32,173 nucleotides of DNA from Hyphomicrobiales bacterium (GTDB lineage Bacteria; Pseudomonadota; Alphaproteobacteria; Rhizobiales; Xanthobacteraceae): the NCBI GenBank assembly GCA_021732625.1, contig JAKFUP010000001.1, forward strand, positions 1 through 32,173. The letters run 5' to 3'. Below are positions 19,549 to 28,320 of the stretch, in pieces. The position numbers and the translations under genes are program-made. Below the pieces are notes generated by a model. That model saw only the letters and a list, made by a program, of their open reading frames with translations, searched no databases and was not told the DNA's origin. Every line of letters starts with the position of its first letter. Positions within the stretch are counted from its first letter, which is position 1.

Positions 19549-22500
19549 TCGTCGTCCTCGCCGATGATGGTCCATTCGCGGATCCGCGCGAGATCGTCGT
19601 AAGGACCATATCGGTTGGCCCACATCGGCATGCTCAGCGAGACAAAGGCTTGAGCCTCGTCATCGAAGCGCGCGATCAGGGTGCGCAAATGCCGGTACGC
19701 TTCATCAGCGCCGTCATCCGGCGAGATGCCGGCATCGGAGCGATCGCGTTTCAACGGCAGGTCAAGAGGCTCGCCCGGCGGATTGTTGCCGCTCAGACGG
19801 ATATAAGCGAGCTCGCTGACGGAGCCTCCGGCGGCAATTCCCGGAAAGCCGCCATGGCGCAGGATGGCGGCTTCAAGTGTGAGCTGCGGCGAGACGCCGG
19901 CGCGAACCTGAATGTCGGTCGGCGGCTTACCGGTTTTGTAGTCAATGATCGCAAACGTGCCGTCATGCCGCCGCTCGATGCGATCTGCGCGGCAGGACAA
20001 CGTGAAACTGCCGCCATCAAATGGAATTTGAATCTCGCCGCGAGTCTCCGCCTCGATCGAGCTGACATCGATACGCCGGTCGCGCTCCCAGTTCGCAAAC
20101 CAACCGGCGATGCGCAGGAAGCGCGGCCACCAAAGAGCGCGCGCCTCTGGCCGCTCCATCAGCGGCGCGAAATGAATTTGTCCGATGTCGCGCAAAACCT
20201 GTTCGGCATTGTCCGGCAGAGCCGCCGGATACTGGATGCCGAAATCGCCCAGCACCTGATGGATCGCCGAACCGCGGTCCGCGGCCGATGGCGGCATATC
20301 GACCGGATCGAGCGGTTGCAGCTTCAGGATGCGCCGTGCGTAGATCGTGTAGGGATCGCGCAGCCAGTCCTCGATTTCGGTGACGGACATGCGCGTCGGC
20401 CGCGCGGCTCGCGGCGGTCTTGGTTGCGGTTGCGGACAGGGTTGCGGTGGCTGAACTGGACGATCCAGCGCTTCGGCATAGTGCAGATACTTTTGCCCGG
20501 CATCTTTGACGGCCTGCCAACGCTCTGCGCCGGCAACCGCCTCAAGCCGGTGCAGGAAGCGCGAGGCGACCGCAGGCGAGCCGCCGGTTTTCGCAGCATG
20601 AGTGAGAATGACATCCGGTGCGCCGAGCAATTGCGCGAAATCATGTGCTGCGAGACCGATGCGCCGTTCGGGCAGATCGAGGCCGAGCTGCTGACGCATC
20701 GGACGGCTGAGCCATGGATCGTTGCGCGGTGCGGGTGGCCACACATTCTCGACCAGCCCTCCCAGAATCACGCGATCGTGTTGCGTCAAACGCGCTTCGA
20801 GCGGACCGTAAATGTGCAACAGCGCATCGGGACGCAGACGTTGACGAACGATCTGGTCGGCGAATGCGGTCTGAAACAGGCCGGGATAATCGCCAAGCGA
20901 TGTTGCCAGCGCATTGGCGGCGGCATCGCCGGCCGCCATGGCAAAATCAGCCAATGCGCTTTCGAGCGTTTCGCCGTCCGTGCCCTGATAGGCTGCAATA
21001 CTGCCGTCGGCGTCTTGCGAGAATGCTTCGAGCGCGCTCCGATGGCGCGCGACCAGCGCAGCAAAATCATGCAACTTTGTCTGCTGCATCGCTTCGAGCG
21101 GCTTCAGCGCCTCGTGGAACGCCGCAATCAGATTCTGCGCGGCATCCAACTGAGCGTCAGCAAGTCGAGCGCCGGCTTCGGATCCATGGATCAGCGATGG
21201 CTTGCCTTGCTTGAGTTTTGTCAGTTCGTCGCGGAAAATTCTGAAGTCATGAGCCAGCCCCATGCTTCCCGCCGCCGGTCGCGGGCCGCGCAGCACCGCG
21301 ATCTCAAGCGTTTCGATCGCTCGTCGCCAGCCGCCGGTGGTTTTGCCGAGACGGAACAGGGGATGCTTGAGCAGCGCCAGCAATACGGGCGGAGCCAGTT
21401 GTTCAGAAGCGGCTTCCGCAACCAGCCGCGCGAACAGACCCGCCGACGTATCCATCAGCGAATCGCCGCCGGAATCGTCGAACGTCAGATTCCATCGGTC
21501 GAGCGCCGCCATCACCCGGCGCGCCAGCGCACGATCCGGCGTCACCAATGCCGCAGAACGGTTGTCCGCGACCGCCTCGCGCATGGTAACCGCGATCGTC
21601 AGCGCCTCCATCTCGGAATTGGGCGTCTCGGCAACGGCGAGCGATTGCAGTCCTCGCGAGATATGTTGGGCGATATCGGGCTCCGCGAGCCGCCGATGCC
21701 ACTGTGCAGTTGCATCGGACGGCCGCAGCGCTTCCGATATCAGTACGTCGCGGCCGGGCGGCGAAATGTCACCGAGCTGAATCACGTCCCTGCGCAAGAT
21801 GCCGAAGCGCGCCAGCAATGCTCGGAGTGCGAATTGCGGGTGACTCGATGCGGGCGCGATATCATCGGTCCCGTCGTCACCGCCGATCATCCGCCACGCG
21901 TCGTCCTCAAGGTGGATGTCGAGGCCGGGCAGCACCACGGCGCCATTCGGCAGCTCGGCAATGGCCTTGAGAAACCGCGCGGTCGCAGGCATCGAGCCGG
22001 TCGAGCCTGCGGCAATCACTGGCCCCGAGTTATGAGTCTTCAGCCGTTCTGCTTCTGCCGCGATCAGGCGGTCGCGTCGGTCGACGCTCTCGATCTTGCC
22101 GAGCCGGGTCAGAACCTCGGGCCAAGACTGACGTGCGATATCGATAAACCGGAGGGTTAGTTGCCAGTATTCGTCGTATTCGCTTGGCACCAGCCGTTCG
22201 AGATTGTTCCAGTCGACGCCGCGCGTGGCCATGTCATCCATCAGCCGCGCCAGATCGTCGGCGAGTGCCAGAATCTGCGCCGGACCTCCTGCGACAAGCG
22301 AGGCTTCCCCTGTGCGCGCCGGCAATCGTGCGGCCCATGCCGCGACCAGCTTTGCCAAAAGCAGACGCCGCTCCATGCCCCCGAGTGCCGCCGGCAAATC
22401 CAGCGCGGCTTCGCTGCCCGGCGTCAGCGATGTTGCTTCGGCAAACGCAACTTCGTCTTCGTCGATGTCGTTGAGCACGACGATGCGCGGCAGTACCGCA

Positions 22501-22697
22501 GCCTGTGCATTCAGAACGTCGAGAAAGACATCGCGTGCCATCCGCGCGGCGCGTTGTGTCGGAAGATAGATCGTTGCATCGGCCAGCCGTTCAGGATGGG
22601 TGCGCGCATTGAAGCCGTCCACCAGCACGCCATCGACCAGCGTGGCGATGACAGTCGAGAGAAACGGCGCGGAAGCAGGGATATTGAAGACGCGCAT
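19545..22697 (-). CDS. addB: Double-strand break repair protein AddB (alphaproteobacterial type)
   Basis: AddB partners AddA in end resection and Chi-like recognition. The 1050-residue protein matches the alphaproteobacterial AddB family. No Walker A is visible near the N-terminus, so the helicase-like domain is probably structural. The C-terminal RecB-like nuclease is present, with SCRADRIERRHDGTFAIIDYKTGKPP holding Asp919 and Lys921. Only two cysteines occur in the whole protein, so the four-cysteine iron-sulfur staple of Bacillus AddB cannot be formed. A proline- and glutamine-rich linker lies before the nuclease domain (around QPPQPCPQPQPRPP). The gene is 69 bp after the murU-like gene on the same strand and overlaps addA. 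Confidence 0.94.
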   Translation of the reverse strand: MRVFNIPASAPFLSTVIATLVDGVLVDGFNARTHPERLADATIYLPTQRAARMARDVFLDVLNAQAAVLPRIVVLNDIDEDEVAFAEATSLTPGSEAALDLPAALGGMERRLLLAKLVAAWAARLPARTGEASLVAGGPAQILALADDLARLMDDMATRGVDWNNLERLVPSEYDEYWQLTLRFIDIARQSWPEVLTRLGKIESVDRRDRLIAAEAERLKTHNSGPVIAAGSTGSMPATARFLKAIAELPNGAVVLPGLDIHLEDDAWRMIGGDDGTDDIAPASSHPQFALRALLARFGILRRDVIQLGDISPPGRDVLISEALRPSDATAQWHRRLAEPDIAQHISRGLQSLAVAETPNSEMEALTIAVTMREAVADNRSAALVTPDRALARRVMAALDRWNLTFDDSGGDSLMDTSAGLFARLVAEAASEQLAPPVLLALLKHPLFRLGKTTGGWRRAIETLEIAVLRGPRPAAGSMGLAHDFRIFRDELTKLKQGKPSLIHGSEAGARLADAQLDAAQNLIAAFHEALKPLEAMQQTKLHDFAALVARHRSALEAFSQDADGSIAAYQGTDGETLESALADFAMAAGDAAANALATSLGDYPGLFQTAFADQIVRQRLRPDALLHIYGPLEARLTQHDRVILGGLVENVWPPAPRNDPWLSRPMRQQLGLDLPERRIGLAAHDFAQLLGAPDVILTHAAKTGGSPAVASRFLHRLEAVAGAERWQAVKDAGQKYLHYAEALDRPVQPPQPCPQPQPRPPRAARPTRMSVTEIEDWLRDPYTIYARRILKLQPLDPVDMPPSAADRGSAIHQVLGDFGIQYPAALPDNAEQVLRDIGQIHFAPLMERPEARALWWPRFLRIAGWFANWERDRRIDVSSIEAETRGEIQIPFDGGSFTLSCRADRIERRHDGTFAIIDYKTGKPPTDIQVRAGVSPQLTLEAAILRHGGFPGIAAGGSVSELAYIRLSGNNPPGEPLDLPLKRDRSDAGISPDDGADEAYRHLRTLIARFDDEAQAFVSLSMPMWANRYGPYDDLARIREWTIIGEDDE

Positions 22698-22766
22698 GAA
22701 GGGCCTGATTCGAACGGTCAGAGCGCATCATGTCATGGCTGGATGGACACCGGAAATAGCTAACGC

Positions 22767-23489
22767 TCAGGCGACACTGGCCAGAAATGCCCGTTCCGCC
22801 GCATGAACCGCATCCGGTGTGCCGACATGCATCCAGGTGCCGTCAAGCCGCAACCCGAACAGTCGTTCCTGCTCGTTGGCGCGATCGAAGCTTTTGGTCA
22901 GCGAGAACTCGCCACGCGGTGCATCGGCAAAGATCGCGGGCGACATGATGGCTGCGCCCGCATAGACGAACGGAACCACCTGATATTCCTTGCGGCGGCG
23001 CAATGCGCCATCGGGAAGCATCGCGTAATCGCCATTTCCGGAATAGCCGATGCTACTCGCAGTCGGAGCCATCAACAGCAGAATATCCATTTTTGCTGGA
23101 TCGAACGCAGCCGCCAGCCGGGCCAGGTTCGATTGCACGCCGTCGATCCACATGGTGTCGGCATTGACGTGGTAGAACGGCTTGTTGCCAAGTTGTGGCA
23201 GCGCCTTCACCACGGCACCGCCCGTGCCGAGGATCGTATCGCGTTCGTCGGAAATGGCGATTCGCGGAGCAGTGCGTCCAGCAACGTGGGAAATGATCTG
23301 GTCGGGCAGATAATGCACGTTGACCACGACAGTCTTGATGCCAACCCCGGCGAGTTTGTCGAGCGCGTGATCGAGCAGGGCCTTGCCGGCAACGGGCACC
23401 AGCGGTTTCGGCGTGGTATTCGTCAATGGCCGCATCCGGACGCCGAGACCGGCGGCGAGGACCATGGCAGTGGTTGGGCGTGTGGGCAT
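22767..23489 (-). CDS. murU: Sugar-1-phosphate nucleotidyltransferase, probable N-acetylmuramate-1-phosphate uridylyltransferase (MurU-like)
   Basis: A 240-residue nucleotidyltransferase with the pyrophosphorylase signature LAAGLGVRMRPLTNTTPKPLVPVAGKALLDHALDKL near the N-terminus, GTGGAVVKALPQLG for the nucleotide and HVNADTMWIDG for the metal-binding loop. C-terminal WMHVGTPDAVHAAE is typical of short GMP/UMP transferases. Similar proteins are annotated as mannose-1-phosphate guanylyltransferase. The tight linkage to an AmgK-like kinase favours MurU, which makes UDP-MurNAc from MurNAc-1-phosphate in the cell-wall salvage route that bypasses de novo synthesis. Substrate is inferred from context. 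An alternative start is the ATG at residue 9, since the family motif begins just after it. Confidence 0.8.
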   Translation of the reverse strand: MPTRPTTAMVLAAGLGVRMRPLTNTTPKPLVPVAGKALLDHALDKLAGVGIKTVVVNVHYLPDQIISHVAGRTAPRIAISDERDTILGTGGAVVKALPQLGNKPFYHVNADTMWIDGVQSNLARLAAAFDPAKMDILLLMAPTASSIGYSGNGDYAMLPDGALRRRKEYQVVPFVYAGAAIMSPAIFADAPRGEFSLTKSFDRANEQERLFGLRLDGTWMHVGTPDAVHAAERAFLASVA

Positions 23490-23638
23490 GAAATTCGTCA
23501 GAGCCTGTTATCTTAGTCTAGCGCGAATCTTTGCGCCGTGTCCCGCGAATCGGTTCGTCAAAGCGCCGCAGGCGGCTCGCTCTAGGAGATCAAGATGACA
23601 ACGGTGCGACGGACGCCGTAAGTCATGCCATCGTTGGC

Positions 23639-23959
23639 TCAGGCCTCCGCAGCCTGCCGGCGAGATGGTTTCTTTTTCTTGTCGATCTGCTTGAGGAAGT
23701 TGACGCCGATCTGTTCGCCGTTAACCCAGGACAGTTCGCAGCGGCGATAGGCAAGACCAGTGGAGGACAACAGCAGGAAAAATTCCTTCAAATGCAGGCC
23801 TTCCACAGAACCCGCGACAGTGAGCTTTGCTCCGGTCTCGGAGACGTCTTCCATGGTGCAGTTCCGCCGCCACGTTCCGTCGATCCCCATCATTTGCGCG
23901 GTATAGCCGCGCTCGAAGGTCACGCGTTCGCCGGTTCGTCGTTCGCTTGCCATAGCCAT
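23639..23959 (-). CDS. PilZ domain protein
   Basis: A 106-residue protein with a PilZ-like layout: an arginine-rich start (SERRTGERVTFERGYTA) and the DVSETGAKL motif (DxSxxG), the two parts that bind cyclic-di-GMP in PilZ domains, followed by beta-strand-rich sequence and a Lys/Arg tail. No other domain is fused. The ATG at 23959 has GGAG only three bases before it; the in-frame ATG two codons later (23953) has better spacing and may be the real start. It lies between the tsaE-amgK fusion and the murU-like gene, on the same strand, with about 80 bp before and 149 bp after. Binding of c-di-GMP is predicted from the motif only. Confidence 0.78.
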   Translation of the reverse strand: MAMASERRTGERVTFERGYTAQMMGIDGTWRRNCTMEDVSETGAKLTVAGSVEGLHLKEFFLLLSSTGLAYRRCELSWVNGEQIGVNFLKQIDKKKKPSRRQAAEA

Positions 23960-24040
23960 GGGCTCCAGACACAGAGTATCACCCTCCAGATTAGGGCAGC
24001 CGTGGCTAACAATTCGTAAAAGGATGTCGGCCTTTAAGCG

Positions 24041-25582
24041 TCAGACCGGGCGCGCGGGTGCCGGAACATTGGTTTCGTACCAGCTCCGCAGGGATGCCAG
24101 ATAAGGATGAGCCAGCGAGCGGTTCAGATACCGCCAGACCCTAGGCTGATGGGCAAGATATTGCGGCTTGCCGTCGCGGCGATTGAGCCGCGCAAACGTG
24201 CCGAGCAGCCGCGTGTTGCGTTGCGCCGACATCACCGCATAGGTCTCGGCGAAAGCTCCCGGATCGAAAGCTGGATCGGCCGTCTTCCGCGCGCGGACAT
24301 AGCGCGTCAGCATCGCAAGCTCGATGTCCTCCGGAACATCGACGCGGGCATCTTGCAGGAGCGAGACCAGATCGTAGGCAGCGGGGCCGAGCACGGCATC
24401 CTGAAAATCGAGAATACCGACTTTTCTGGTTGCTTCGCGATTCTCAAGCCAGATCAGGTTGGGCGAGTGGAAGTCGCGCAGCACCCAGGTCCGGGGCGTG
24501 TCCGCGATCTTGTCCAGAATCCTGCGCCACATCATCACGAAATCGGCGCGCAGGTTGTCATTCGGCGCTATGCCACGATCCGGCAGATACCACTCCAGCA
24601 TCAGTCCGATTTCGATCAGCAGTGCATCAGTGCTGAACACAGGCACGGGATAATCAATATGTGGCGCGATCGGCAATATGTCCGGCAACGGATCGCCGTG
24701 CAGCGCGGCCAGCATGTCGGCCGCGGCTTGATAGCGTTCGGCGATCGGCGCTGGAGGCGAACCTTCGACGAACAATGCTGTACCGAAGTCTTCGGTGATC
24801 AACAAACCACTGTCCAGGTCGGCGTGGTGTATCTCCGGCGCGGAGAAGCCGCGCTCGCGCAACCCGCCGGCGATCGCGACGAACGGCTTGACGTCTTCGG
24901 CCAGATGCACGGCGGCACTATAGGACTTGCCGTCATAGGCCGCCGGTCCATCGGGCCGCTTTGGTGCATTCATCAGGATGGTCGAGATATTGCCTCGATG
25001 CAGCCGCGCATATGATCGTGTCGAAGCGTCGCCGGGCATACGTTCGCGCCGCGCGTCGCTGTAGCCCGCAAGATCCAGAAACTGCCGCAGCGATTCGAGA
25101 CGCGCCACTTTTGCGGCGGCGCTGCCAAAACCTGTGATCTCGGCAACGCGTGCACCTGAGCCCATCGCAGGCCGATGAGTGAGCGCGATATCGATACGGC
25201 TTGGCGGCAGCATTCCCGCTGCACGTTCGGGCCATTCGATCAGGGCCATGACGCCTTGCGGCAGAGGTGCGAGCCCGATTTCTTCCAGCTCGCCCGGATC
25301 GTTGATGCGGTAGAGGTCCGCGTGCAGCACGGACAACGGCCCCAGATCGTAGTCCTGAACCAAAGTGAAAGTCGGGCTTGGCACCTCCAGGGTGGGGTCG
25401 CTGGCCAGATACCGAAGCATCGCGCGCGCAGCGGCGGTTTTGCCAGCGCCGAGATCGCCAGTGAGCGTGATGACGTCGCCGGCACCTGTTAATAGCGCGA
25501 GGTCGGCCATCAACTGGGCTGTTGCGGTTTCGTTGGCGAGCGCCACCGAGAACGAAACAGGAGGATTGGCAGGCTCTGTCAT
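24041..25582 (-). CDS. Fusion of TsaE (t6A synthesis ATPase) and AmgK-like sugar kinase
   Basis: A 513-residue two-domain protein. Residues 1-155 are TsaE: Walker A GDLGAGKT (42-49), EVPSPTFTLVQDY, HADLYRINDPGELEEIG and LIEWPERA, all typical of the ATPase that supports t6A37 modification of tRNA. Residues 165-513 are an aminoglycoside-phosphotransferase-fold kinase: RDFHSPNLIWL (about 369-379, with Asp370) is the catalytic loop and GILDFQDAVLGPAAYDLVSLLQD holds the metal-binding Asp392. The closest relatives are AmgK anomeric kinases for MurNAc/GlcNAc, supported by the downstream murU-like gene. The ATG overlaps the upstream kinase stop in ATGA. The two parts are in one frame with no stop, so the fusion is real at sequence level; kinase substrate is inferred. 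Confidence 0.88.
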   Translation of the reverse strand: MTEPANPPVSFSVALANETATAQLMADLALLTGAGDVITLTGDLGAGKTAAARAMLRYLASDPTLEVPSPTFTLVQDYDLGPLSVLHADLYRINDPGELEEIGLAPLPQGVMALIEWPERAAGMLPPSRIDIALTHRPAMGSGARVAEITGFGSAAAKVARLESLRQFLDLAGYSDARRERMPGDASTRSYARLHRGNISTILMNAPKRPDGPAAYDGKSYSAAVHLAEDVKPFVAIAGGLRERGFSAPEIHHADLDSGLLITEDFGTALFVEGSPPAPIAERYQAAADMLAALHGDPLPDILPIAPHIDYPVPVFSTDALLIEIGLMLEWYLPDRGIAPNDNLRADFVMMWRRILDKIADTPRTWVLRDFHSPNLIWLENREATRKVGILDFQDAVLGPAAYDLVSLLQDARVDVPEDIELAMLTRYVRARKTADPAFDPGAFAETYAVMSAQRNTRLLGTFARLNRRDGKPQYLAHQPRVWRYLNRSLAHPYLASLRSWYETNVPAPARPV

Positions 25583-28098
25583 TCGGCGGCGTTACGATGC
25601 GCTGACTGATCCAGCGGAAAGTCGCAGCTGACTGTGGTTCCTTTTCCGACGGTAGAATCGATCCGGACTTTGCCGCCGTGCAACTCAACGAACGACCGCA
25701 CCAGCGACAGGCCAAGCCCTGCGCCACGATGATTCGATCCGTTGGCGTAACTGGCAAACCAATTGAACACCTTGTCTTTGACGTCGGGTGCAATGCCTGG
25801 GCCCGAGTCCGTAACGCTGAAAGTAACGTGATGATCGTTACGTGCCGCTATGATCGATACAGCGCTATCTTGCGGCGAGAAGCCGACGGCGTTGGCGAGC
25901 AGATTATACAGCACCTGCACAACGCGCCGTTCGTCAGCGATGAAGTCGCCGAGTGATGGGTCGATGTCGATTCTGAGCTTGATGTGGTCGCGCGCGAGCC
26001 TGTCCTGAATGCCTTCGGCCGCTGCATTGATCGCCGACCCGATATCAACCTGACTGAGGTCCAGCGTCATCGCGCCGGCATCGATGGTCGCGAGATCGAG
26101 GATGTTGTTGATGATCGCCAGCAGAGCATTTGTCGAAGTGGTGATATAGCTGAGATACTCGCTCTGCTTTTCGCTCAACGGCCCGGTTGATGGATCGCTG
26201 AGAAAATGCGCGAAGCCGATAATTGTCGTCAGCGGAGAGCGCAATTCGTACGATACGTGGTGGACGAAATCGACCTTCATCTGGTCAGCCGTTTCAAGTG
26301 CTTCGTTGCGCTCGCGCAGGGCGCGCTCGACATTCACCGTATCGGTGATGTCCTGGAAAGTAAGCATGGTCGCGCCATCGGGCAGCGGCATCGTTGTGCT
26401 GTCGAGCACGCTGCCATCCTTGCGCTCGAGCCTGAGCGGAACCGGTGAGCGGTTCTCAATGCCTGTCACAGCATTACGCAGTGTTTGCCAGACGATTGAA
26501 TCGTCGAACAAGGGCCTGCACCAGCCCTCGACCATGTCGATATGCGGTTGCTGTTGCAGTGCTTCGGTCGAGAGCTTCCACATTTTTGCGAAAGCCGGAT
26601 TGAAAAGCTGAGCGCGGCCGTTGCTGCCGAACACAGCGACGGCCTCGACCAGGTTGTCGATCGATTCTTGCTGAACGCGGATAAGTTTGTCGAAGCGGCG
26701 CGCCAGTTCCAGACTCTCGGTAACATCATCGAACAGGTAGGTGACGCCACCTTCCGGGTTAGGGGTGGTCACGATGCTGATGGCGCGGCCATCCGGCAGA
26801 TACCACGTGTCTTTGGCAGGTTCGACTGCGCGGTATGCCTCGTACAGTTTGGCTTTCCAGCCGCGGAAGTCCTGTTGTTCAGGGATTTTGCGCGCCGCGC
26901 GCAAGCGATCTAGCACGCTCGAATCGTCCGGGAAGGTGTCGAGGAAAGCGCGATCAAGATCCCAGAGCCTGCTGTAGGAGTCGTTGTAGAATGCAAGCCG
27001 CCGCTGACCGTCGAACACCGCGACACCGGAGGACAGCTGATCGAGCGTGCGGCGGTGTGCTTCCGCCATCTGCTCAAGCGCCGCTTTCAGCGTGGCGGCT
27101 TCGGTGACGTCGATGGCAATGCCAGCGCTGCCCTGCGGCACGCGCATCGCGCGGACATCGAATATACGGCGCTCGCCACGAATGGCGACCGGCAGCCGCG
27201 CGCCGAACGCGCCCTCGGTCGCGAGCGTATGCGCCATGTCTTCGCGGTCAGCGCTGTCGAGCAGTTCAAGATTTCGACTGACGGCATCCTGCGGGGAACC
27301 GGCTTCGGTCGCCTCAGCATAGGCCGCGTTGGCAAAGCCGAGCTGGCCGCCGGTGTCGCGCGTCCAGACCGGTGCGGGCACGGCGGCAGCAAAGGTACGA
27401 AGGATTTCCGTCTCCGCGAGCAATGCTTTGTACTTTTGGGTCAGCTCGGCGTGATCGCGGCGGATGCCGCTCAGTTCGCGAATGCGGACGATGGCCTGCC
27501 CACCGATGGCGCGGCCGATCGCTTCGATGGACCGGCCGATCGATGTTGTCAGGTGCAGGGTGAAACTTTCGCCGTCATTGCGCAGGGATTCGATAGCCCG
27601 GTCGAGTTGAAGGGCCGGTTCGGGGTGCAACCAGGTTCCGAATGCCAGTACGCGTTGATGCGGATCGGTGGCGTGTGGCAGCAATAGCGACAAGTCACCG
27701 CTGATCTGCGGGCGCTCTTCGCCGGCCGGCCATGCGATCAACACCTGTGGCTCGGCAAACAGCAATGCCCGAAACCGATCAGCCTCGACCTGCAGCGCCT
27801 GATTGCGCAAACGCATTCGCATATCGTTGTCGGCGGCGCGGACTCGGGTGCGAATCAAGAGGATGGTTGCGAACACGGTAAAGCCAAGTACTGCTGCGGC
27901 TGTGGTCAGCGCGGCCAGTTCCTGCCGGTCGAGATTGAGCAGATGGAGGATCGATTCGCCAAATCCTGTCGCGTCAGCCGCATAGGCGGACGACGTCATT
28001 GTCGAGATCGCGATGGTTACAACACCGGTACGGCAGCGGCGTGCGAGCGCGGTGCACGACAACAATATCCGACGCATGGTCGCAATCACGCCTGACAT
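25579..28098 (-). CDS. divL: DivL-like PAS sensor kinase homologue with Tyr in the H-box
   Basis: A membrane sensor with histidine kinase architecture, of 839 residues from the ATG at 28098. That start is chosen because the following 40 residues look like a signal peptide (SAYAA) and the upstream frame to 28230 is arginine-rich and unlike protein; another ATG at 28077 is possible. A membrane segment follows at about 64-83, then PAS domains at about 231-330, 345-465 and 472-590. The dimerisation helix reads FVHHVSYELRSPLTTIIGF, with Tyr617 where kinases have the phospho-accepting His. The ATPase domain is intact: N-box VLYNLLANAVGFSP, DSGPGIAPD and GAGLGLSLV. This Tyr is the hallmark of DivL, which in Caulobacter (Tyr550) relays phospho-DivK status to CckA and CtrA. 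Its stop overlaps the tsaE-amgK start. Confidence 0.82.
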   Translation of the reverse strand: MSGVIATMRRILLSCTALARRCRTGVVTIAISTMTSSAYAADATGFGESILHLLNLDRQELAALTTAAAVLGFTVFATILLIRTRVRAADNDMRMRLRNQALQVEADRFRALLFAEPQVLIAWPAGEERPQISGDLSLLLPHATDPHQRVLAFGTWLHPEPALQLDRAIESLRNDGESFTLHLTTSIGRSIEAIGRAIGGQAIVRIRELSGIRRDHAELTQKYKALLAETEILRTFAAAVPAPVWTRDTGGQLGFANAAYAEATEAGSPQDAVSRNLELLDSADREDMAHTLATEGAFGARLPVAIRGERRIFDVRAMRVPQGSAGIAIDVTEAATLKAALEQMAEAHRRTLDQLSSGVAVFDGQRRLAFYNDSYSRLWDLDRAFLDTFPDDSSVLDRLRAARKIPEQQDFRGWKAKLYEAYRAVEPAKDTWYLPDGRAISIVTTPNPEGGVTYLFDDVTESLELARRFDKLIRVQQESIDNLVEAVAVFGSNGRAQLFNPAFAKMWKLSTEALQQQPHIDMVEGWCRPLFDDSIVWQTLRNAVTGIENRSPVPLRLERKDGSVLDSTTMPLPDGATMLTFQDITDTVNVERALRERNEALETADQMKVDFVHHVSYELRSPLTTIIGFAHFLSDPSTGPLSEKQSEYLSYITTSTNALLAIINNILDLATIDAGAMTLDLSQVDIGSAINAAAEGIQDRLARDHIKLRIDIDPSLGDFIADERRVVQVLYNLLANAVGFSPQDSAVSIIAARNDHHVTFSVTDSGPGIAPDVKDKVFNWFASYANGSNHRGAGLGLSLVRSFVELHGGKVRIDSTVGKGTTVSCDFPLDQSAHRNAAE

Positions 28099-28320
28099 GG
28101 ATGCCCCAACTGCCGCGCGCTGCGATCTACGGCCGATGCGGGCGACCGAAGGCCGCGGTCTGGCTTTCAAGCTTCGAACGCCCGCGCACGTTCTCTCTCC
28201 GCGCGGCGGCCGCATCACAGCGCGAATCATTCGACAATAACCCCGAGCGGAGTCAGGCCGTAAGAGTCCAGATCGTGAACGCGAAAAGGTTAGGTCAAAT
28301 TGCGCAAAAGGAGGGTGGCC

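Noticed and set aside
19549-19623. Longer N-terminus for AddA
   Set aside because: It overlaps addB, and the ATG at 19548 gives both the ATGA coupling and the family start.
23517-23585. Imperfect palindrome (CTAGCGCG ... CGCTCTAG) between murU-like and PilZ genes
   Set aside because: The arms match only loosely and there is no second copy in the window, so it was not called a repeat.
28099-28230. Longer N-terminus for the divL-like kinase
   Set aside because: The added 44 residues are arginine-rich and precede a good signal-peptide-like segment, so they are probably untranslated.
28270-28298. Possible promoter of the divL-like gene (TTGACC with 17 bp spacing)
   Set aside because: The matching -10 (CGATCT) is poor and no CtrA-type TTAA-N7-TTAA site was seen, so it was not annotated.
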